Shown piece by piece: positions 61,549 through 64,000 of a stretch of 64,000 nucleotides of DNA (its first letter is position 1; each line of letters begins with the position of its first letter). The notes beneath the pieces are model-generated. The model was not told where the DNA came from and did not search any database. It saw only the letters and a program-made list of their open reading frames with translations. Made by a program: the position numbers and the translations under genes. Source of the stretch: Desulfobacteraceae bacterium (lineage in GTDB: Bacteria; Desulfobacterota; Desulfobacteria; Desulfobacterales; Desulfosalsimonadaceae); assembly GCA_014237465.1 (NCBI GenBank), contig JABZFM010000022.1, forward strand, positions 1 to 64,000. Reading direction: 5' to 3'.

Positions 61549-62238
61549 TTGATGATGAAAAAGGAAATTTACAGGCTAAATGAGTCAGAAAAATCATCGC
61601 GCATAGGGTATCTGAACCTGCTGGGAATCGTTGTGGCTGCAACAGTTATCGCATCTGTAGTTTCCGTCTGGGTGATGCAAAAGTATATGTTTCCGGACGA
61701 ATTTGAGCCGGTAATGCTGACCGTAAAGGAAGAGAAAACCCTTGATACAAAAATTGAACGGCTGGAAAGCATAACGGATAAACGTCAGTCGTCGGGGTCC
61801 GGAGAAGTTCCGCTGGAACCCGAACGTTATCATGAAGACCTGGTCGTGAGAAGGATTGTCTTTAGCGAAAAAGAACTCAATGCGCTGCTGGCAAAAAATA
61901 CGGATCTTGCAGAAAAACTTGCTATTGATCTTTCCAACGGCATGGCCAGCGCCAAACTGCTGCTGCCTCTGGATGAGGAATTTCCTGTTTTGGGCGGCAG
62001 GACACTTAAAGTAACAGCCGGTCTTGGAATTGATTATTTAAACGGAAAACCGGTGATTATGATAAAAGGCATCAGTATCTGGGGTGTTCCCATTCCGAAT
62101 GCCTGGATGGGGAATATGAAAAATGTGGATCTGGTAAAAGAATTTGGCGCAGAAAAAGGCTTTTGGAAATCATTTGCCGACGGCATCGACAAGATCGAAA
62201 TCAAAGAAAAAAGCCTGTTGATCAGTCTTCGGGAATGA
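61549..62238 (+). CDS. Membrane-anchored protein of unknown function
   Basis: A 229-residue protein with an N-terminal membrane helix (YLNLLGIVVAATVIASVVSV), a short coiled or linker part (TLDTKIERLESITD), and a C-terminal domain. That domain opens with IVFSEKELNALLAKNTDLAE and includes LKVTAGLGIDYLNGKPVIMI. The layout recalls small DUF2140/YpmS-like anchored lipid-binding-type domains, but the match is weak. The gene follows the hydrolase gene by 59 bases on the same strand. Confidence 0.6.
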   Translation: MMMKKEIYRLNESEKSSRIGYLNLLGIVVAATVIASVVSVWVMQKYMFPDEFEPVMLTVKEEKTLDTKIERLESITDKRQSSGSGEVPLEPERYHEDLVVRRIVFSEKELNALLAKNTDLAEKLAIDLSNGMASAKLLLPLDEEFPVLGGRTLKVTAGLGIDYLNGKPVIMIKGISIWGVPIPNAWMGNMKNVDLVKEFGAEKGFWKSFADGIDKIEIKEKSLLISLRE

Positions 62239-62924
62239 GCGGTAAAAATGGTGGTTTTTTCAGATTTTAACGGGATATGTTTTTAAAAATTACAGCCGCC
62301 GGACCGACAGCTGGGCATGGGGACGGTTTTTCTGAATTGCTCTTGATGTTCAAATGAAAACAAGCTGTTTTGTGTGTCGGTGCAATCTAGTGCACGGGAA
62401 CAGGTATTCATATTTTTAAGATCGTCTATGAAGGGCGTAATATTCACAGGCTTCCTTAAAAGTGGATCAGGGCCGAAGCGTTCGTAAAAAACGTATGCTG
62501 TTGACAAAACCGGGTGGGCCGTTAAGCGGGGATTGATGCCTATAAAAAATATACTTGTTTAATTCAAGCACTTAAATTTTTCGTAGATGGGAGAAAAAAA
62601 ATTTAGCGGGCCAAAAATTTAGCGGTACATATTTTACTCTGAATTTTTTCTATATATTCAGGGTAATTATAGCTGGCCCTGCAAGCCGAAGTATTTAAAT
62701 CTATATTTCTTAAGTATTGACATAGTTAGGCTTTTCCAGGTCCCCATGACCTGTGCTACAGGCGGGAATAGTAAGGGCGGTCTTCTCTTGTGTTGGTGTT
62801 TGTTTAGGTTATTATTCAATTATATTAAAAAGTTAAATAAAAGATACTTGACTTGGCAAACGAGTAATGTTCTATTTTGTAGGAATTCTTATTTTTTGAA
62901 ATCAGCAACCGGGAACCCCTCCTG
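62239..62924. other. Intergenic region without a supported gene
   Basis: About 690 bases. A minus-strand frame at 62283-62507 has no ribosome-binding site, no known motif and an odd composition, and is not called. Around 62595-62625 the string AAATTTAGCGG occurs twice within 25 bases. A TTGACA near 62720 may belong to a promoter. Nothing else is supported. Confidence 0.4.
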
Positions 62925-63728
62925 ATGCAGGAATTTGAAAATTATCCAGATATATTGAAGGATGTATTTGAAGCGAATCAGTATGAGAATATTGTTGATT
63001 CTAATTTTTTAAACGCCTATATCCCTCAGAATTTTCCAATCCCCAGGATAGATGATCCCCGCAAAGCCCTGGCCGCAAATGATGGTATACGAAGGCATCC
63101 CGCGTATGTAAAATCTTCTGAAATAAACCAGATTTTCAATTATATCGGTTTTATCAAAAGATTTAACAACAGGGAATATGCAAAGTATCTCCCCCTGCTG
63201 TTTCAGGAGTTAAAGCGTTTTATCCAGGTAATTGAAGAGATCATTTATGCCCCGTCGATTTCTATCTCTGAAGATATTTATGTTGAACTGGACACCGGTC
63301 TGCAGAATTTTTTTGATGCCTATCACTCACGGTCATGCGACAAGGACAGCTGGGTGGAAGAAATATGGAAGAATCAGAAGCTTTTTCTTGAACAAATCGA
63401 TATGTTTTTGAAAACGCTGAGAATCAATGGCCAGGTATTTGATCTAAAATCAGATCCCTTACATGAAGCCATCGTCGAATTTTGTAAAAACTACTTCCAT
63501 GATATCAGAAAAGATCCGCCGGGGGAAACGGATATTAATTTTGTGGCAAATTGCTGTTCTAAGGCAGCCATTGATAATAAGCCCAAAACCATCTGGTCCG
63601 GCGACAAGCATATTACGCGAATTTTAAAAGCACTGTATCGTCATTCAAATCTCACCAAAGAGTTCCCCCAGATTTACCTTCGCTCCAACTATCTCCCCCT
63701 TTATTTTACCCAGATATTTCCCAATTAA
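62925..63728 (+). CDS. Unknown protein with PIN-like features
   Basis: A 267-residue protein of no family I can name. It opens near NIVDSNFLNAYIPQN, and its C-terminal part has TDINFVANCCSKAAIDNKPK followed by TIWSGDKHITRILKAL. Both resemble acidic motifs of PIN-domain ribonucleases (D near the start, then D...A..., then T/S-x-D). The middle ~120 residues are helical and longer than in a typical PIN protein. No clear ribosome-binding site precedes the ATG. The assignment is an inference from motif spacing. Confidence 0.5.
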   Translation: MQEFENYPDILKDVFEANQYENIVDSNFLNAYIPQNFPIPRIDDPRKALAANDGIRRHPAYVKSSEINQIFNYIGFIKRFNNREYAKYLPLLFQELKRFIQVIEEIIYAPSISISEDIYVELDTGLQNFFDAYHSRSCDKDSWVEEIWKNQKLFLEQIDMFLKTLRINGQVFDLKSDPLHEAIVEFCKNYFHDIRKDPPGETDINFVANCCSKAAIDNKPKTIWSGDKHITRILKALYRHSNLTKEFPQIYLRSNYLPLYFTQIFPN

Positions 63729-63973
63729 AATTTTTAAAGCGCATTGACTCTCACTTGTTTCGGAAAGACTGTTATAGTTTTGTCGTGGTATAAAAATTGA
63801 TATTCTAAGGACAAGGTGGTAAGAAGGTTATTGAGCGAATGATGATAAATTTTTATCATCATTCGCAAAACCGGAAATTCCGTTTAGATACTAAACAGGT
63901 ATTTGTTGGCGCTGGTCATCGGGAGTTATAAAAAATCAACAAAAGTAAAACCACTAACGATAAAGGGTTACCC

Positions 63974-64000
63974 ATGGAAAAGGAGCTTCTGTTTATTACG
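63974..64000 (+). CDS. Start of a further gene (partial)
   Basis: ATG at 63974 followed by MEKELLFIT to the window edge. GTTACCC lies before it and no strong ribosome-binding site is visible. Too short to assign. Confidence 0.3.

Noticed and set aside
62283-62507. Possible 74-residue minus-strand gene
   Set aside because: No ribosome-binding site, no recognisable motif and composition unlike neighbouring genes.

Overview
The window looks like part of the chromosome of a strictly anaerobic, Gram-negative bacterium, most likely a sulfate-reducing or related Desulfobacterota member of the Desulfobacteraceae type. This is inferred from gene content: a tungsten-type aldehyde:ferredoxin oxidoreductase (AOR), ATP-driven 2-hydroxyacyl-CoA dehydratase / benzoyl-CoA reductase-type proteins, a CooC ATPase, the DUF39 and NIL-ferredoxin homocysteine pair, many lipoproteins, an LpxL-type acyltransferase and dense palindromic intergenic repeats. 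No rRNA, tRNA or CRISPR array was seen.

Layout. 1-3.1 kb: hicA/hicB toxin-antitoxin pair (hicB runs off the left edge), a small anchored protein and a DUF389 membrane protein. 3.1-19.5 kb: fourteen genes on the minus strand. In transcription order they are a GMC-type flavoprotein, an unknown helical protein, a BcrC-like subunit, dehydratase B copy 1, activator 1, activator 2, dehydratase B copy 2, an Fe-S protein, a stand-alone acetyl-CoA-synthase-like domain, a CooC-like ATPase, AOR, acyl thioesterase, ferredoxin and a GntR regulator. Upstream lies a 1955-residue kinase/AAA/GAF/PAS/sigma-54 activator (20.2-26.05 kb). Between it and the first gene are two sequences matching the sigma-54 -24/-12 promoter, both reading into the cluster. 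I read this as one sigma-54-controlled module for low-potential acyl-CoA chemistry; its substrate is unknown.

26.5-32.3 kb: a LexA-like repressor behind an SOS-type box, translationally coupled to an N6-adenine DNA methylase and a PD-(D/E)XK-type nuclease candidate, then an ERCC4/XPF-type nuclease. C-terminal fragments of two MOSC-domain genes lie on either side, suggesting an acquired defence island. 32.3-38.7 kb: envelope proteins (lipoproteins, a YSC84/SYLF lipoprotein with a probable ATT start, a D15-type outer-membrane barrel, a repeat-bearing secreted protein). 38.9-43.4 kb: a giant fused CoA-enzyme activase. 43.9-50 kb: a transposase fragment, a lipoprotein, DUF502, LpxL-like and cyclopropane synthase genes, an HD-GYP protein and small broken genes. 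50.3-52.5 kb: AT-rich sulfotransferase and sulfatase-like genes, convergent.

54.4-56.7 kb: the two-gene homocysteine system (DUF39 protein and NIL-ferredoxin). It is preceded by a 24-codon leader peptide with four near-consecutive Met codons, mutually exclusive hairpins and an intrinsic terminator. This has the layout of a ribosome-mediated methionine attenuator and is the most striking regulatory signal in the window. 57-64 kb: small envelope proteins, aroE-aroK, a lipoprotein hydrolase, an anchored protein, a PIN-like unknown and the first codons of a further gene.
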